Of a stretch of 64,000 nt of DNA, positions 62,481-64,000 are shown piece by piece. The notes under the pieces are model-generated. The model worked only from the letters and a program-made list of their open reading frames with translations. It made no database searches and was not told where the DNA came from. The DNA comes from Halanaerobiales bacterium (GTDB lineage Bacteria > Bacillota > Halanaerobiia > Halanaerobiales > DTU029): assembly GCA_025451675.1 (NCBI GenBank), contig JANWJZ010000005.1, forward strand, positions 1-64,000, read 5' to 3'. Positions within the stretch are counted from its first letter, which is position 1, and every line of letters starts with the position of its first letter. The translations under genes and the position numbers were made by a program.

Positions 62481-63431
62481 ATGGACACACAAATAACTGT
62501 TGAAAACCAGGGCTTAATGTATAACCTGAGACATAGATTTACCAGATTAGGAAGGGATATTGCCAGGAATAAGACCTCCTATCTATTCCTGGCTCCCTAT
62601 GCCATAATATTTATCACCTTTACTGTATTACCGGTTTTGGTTTCTATAATCCTGAGTTTTACACATTATAATATGCTGGAAAAACCCGTCTGGATAGGAT
62701 GGCAAAACTATCTCAAGCTATTCCTTTCCGATGATGTTTTCTTAATTGCGGTAAAGAATACATTTGTCTTTGCTGCGATAACTGGTCCGGTGGGGTATCT
62801 GGCCTGTCTGTTTTTTGCCTGGATGGTTAATGAGTTCAAACCAAAGATCAGGGCTTTCTTTACCCTGCTCTTTTATGCACCATCCATCTCAGGTAATGCC
62901 TTCCTGGTCTGGCAGATAATTTTTGATGCAGACCAGTATGGATACCTTAATGGGCTGCTCATGAGCCTGGGCCTCAGGGATGATCCCATCGCCTGGCTCT
63001 ATGATCCCAGATTTATTCTACCTATCTGTATTATTGTTACTCTATGGATGAGTTTGGGAACCAGTTTCCTGGTTTTCATTGCTGGTTTACAGAATATAGA
63101 CCCCAGTTTATATGAAGCGGGAGCCATTGACGGTGTACGTAACAGGTGGCAGGAATTATGGTATATAACTTTACCAAGTATGAAACCACAGTTGATGTTT
63201 GGCGCTATCATGTCTATTACCTCGTCTTTTGCTGCCAGTGCACAGATAATCCCTCTGGCTGGTTTTCCAAGTGTGGATTACGCAGCCAGAACTGTTGTCA
63301 GCCATCTCCTGGATTATGGTAGTGTCCGTTTTGAAATGGGTTATGCCTGTGCCATTGCAACTGTATTATTCCTGGCCATGGTTATTACGCAGAAAATAGT
63401 ACAAAGGCTTCTTAGCAAGGTAGGTGAATAA
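62481..63431 (+). CDS. ABC sugar transporter permease (MalF/UgpA type)
   Basis: LFLAPYAIIFITFTVLPVLVSIILSFTHYNML; LYEAGAIDGVRNRWQELWYITLPSMKPQL. Confidence 0.95.
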   Translation: MDTQITVENQGLMYNLRHRFTRLGRDIARNKTSYLFLAPYAIIFITFTVLPVLVSIILSFTHYNMLEKPVWIGWQNYLKLFLSDDVFLIAVKNTFVFAAITGPVGYLACLFFAWMVNEFKPKIRAFFTLLFYAPSISGNAFLVWQIIFDADQYGYLNGLLMSLGLRDDPIAWLYDPRFILPICIIVTLWMSLGTSFLVFIAGLQNIDPSLYEAGAIDGVRNRWQELWYITLPSMKPQLMFGAIMSITSSFAASAQIIPLAGFPSVDYAARTVVSHLLDYGSVRFEMGYACAIATVLFLAMVITQKIVQRLLSKVGE

Positions 63432-63433
63432 AT

Positions 63434-64000
63434 ATGAAGATTGATTTTAGCATTAGAAGAATGAAAATTAGCCGTTCCGCCGGCGGAGATATATTCCTGC
63501 TGTTTGTACTTATAACTACCGGCCTTTTCATGGCAATACCGCTGGTTTATACTATAACCGGTGCTTTTAAGCCAATGAACGAGATATTCCTCTATCCGCC
63601 AAGGATATTGGTACGTAATCCGACCCTGGATAACTTTAAGGACCTATTCATCCTGATGAGCGAGACCTGGATTCCCATCACCAGATATCTGGCAAACTCA
63701 TTACTGATAGTAGTACTGGGAACCGGGGGGCACGTGATAATTTCTTCAATGGGTGCCTATGTGGTCTGTAAGCACCAATTCCCTGGTAAGAGGTTTTTCT
63801 CAGAAATGGTAGTATTATCTTTGATGTTTGCTGCTGAAGTTACTGCAATACCTAATTTCCTGATCATGAGCAAGTTGGGCTGGATCAATACACTGAAATC
63901 CATAATTGTTCCTGCATGGGGATATAGTTTAGGTTTCTACCTGATGAGCAGGTTCATGACCCAGATACCGGATGTCTTGCTGGAGGCAGCAAAATTAGAC
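63434..64000 (+). CDS. ABC sugar transporter permease (MalG/UgpE type), truncated by window end
   Basis: Manual translation from ATG 63434: MKIDFSIRRMKISRSAGGDIFLLFVLITTGLFMAIPLVYTITGAFKPMNEIFLYPPRILVRNPTLDNFKDLF...VLLEAAKLD; missing from the ORF track because it runs off the end. Confidence 0.92.
   Translation, partial: MKIDFSIRRMKISRSAGGDIFLLFVLITTGLFMAIPLVYTITGAFKPMNEIFLYPPRILVRNPTLDNFKDLFILMSETWIPITRYLANSLLIVVLGTGGHVIISSMGAYVVCKHQFPGKRFFSEMVVLSLMFAAEVTAIPNFLIMSKLGWINTLKSIIVPAWGYSLGFYLMSRFMTQIPDVLLEAAKLD

Overview
The window is a chromosomal segment of a low-to-mid GC Firmicute, almost entirely on the + strand. By gene order and protein style it is probably an anaerobic Clostridia/Halanaerobiales-like organism; this is inference. 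Roughly 0-45 kb is a conserved housekeeping block: rsmE(3' end)-mtaB-HIT-yqeY-nfeD-floA-yqfC-yqfD-phoH-yqfF-ybeY-dgkA-...-cdd-era-deoC-recO-dgt-dnaG-rpoD-nif3-rnpB-GGDEF-yebC-ruvCAB-queA-tgt-yajC-lepB-trpP-recJ-apt-relA-dtd-PPIase-hisS-aspS-OTC. Roughly 45-64 kb is an accessory glucuronoxylan/aldouronate utilisation locus: uxuA, a GH67 alpha-glucuronidase, a GH3 beta-xylosidase-like enzyme, and a long operon that runs off the window. That operon holds two solute-binding proteins, four ABC permeases, an NHL/TPR/Yip1-like membrane protein and a large DUF5696-like protein. The most interesting observations are the composite transporter operon, a solute-binding protein with an internally duplicated beta-sandwich-like N-terminus, and the DUF5696-like possible periplasmic glycosidase. 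Several non-coding signals also stand out: a TRAP-like GAG repeat over the trpP start, a perfect 21-bp hairpin before the BofC-like gene, SD-sequestering hairpins before yqfC and a small ORF after OTC, a 20-bp tandem repeat over the OTC -10 box, a REP-like palindrome after floA, and a promoter-to-terminator unit without an ORF upstream of uxuA. No CRISPR array, tRNA, prophage or transposase was recognised.
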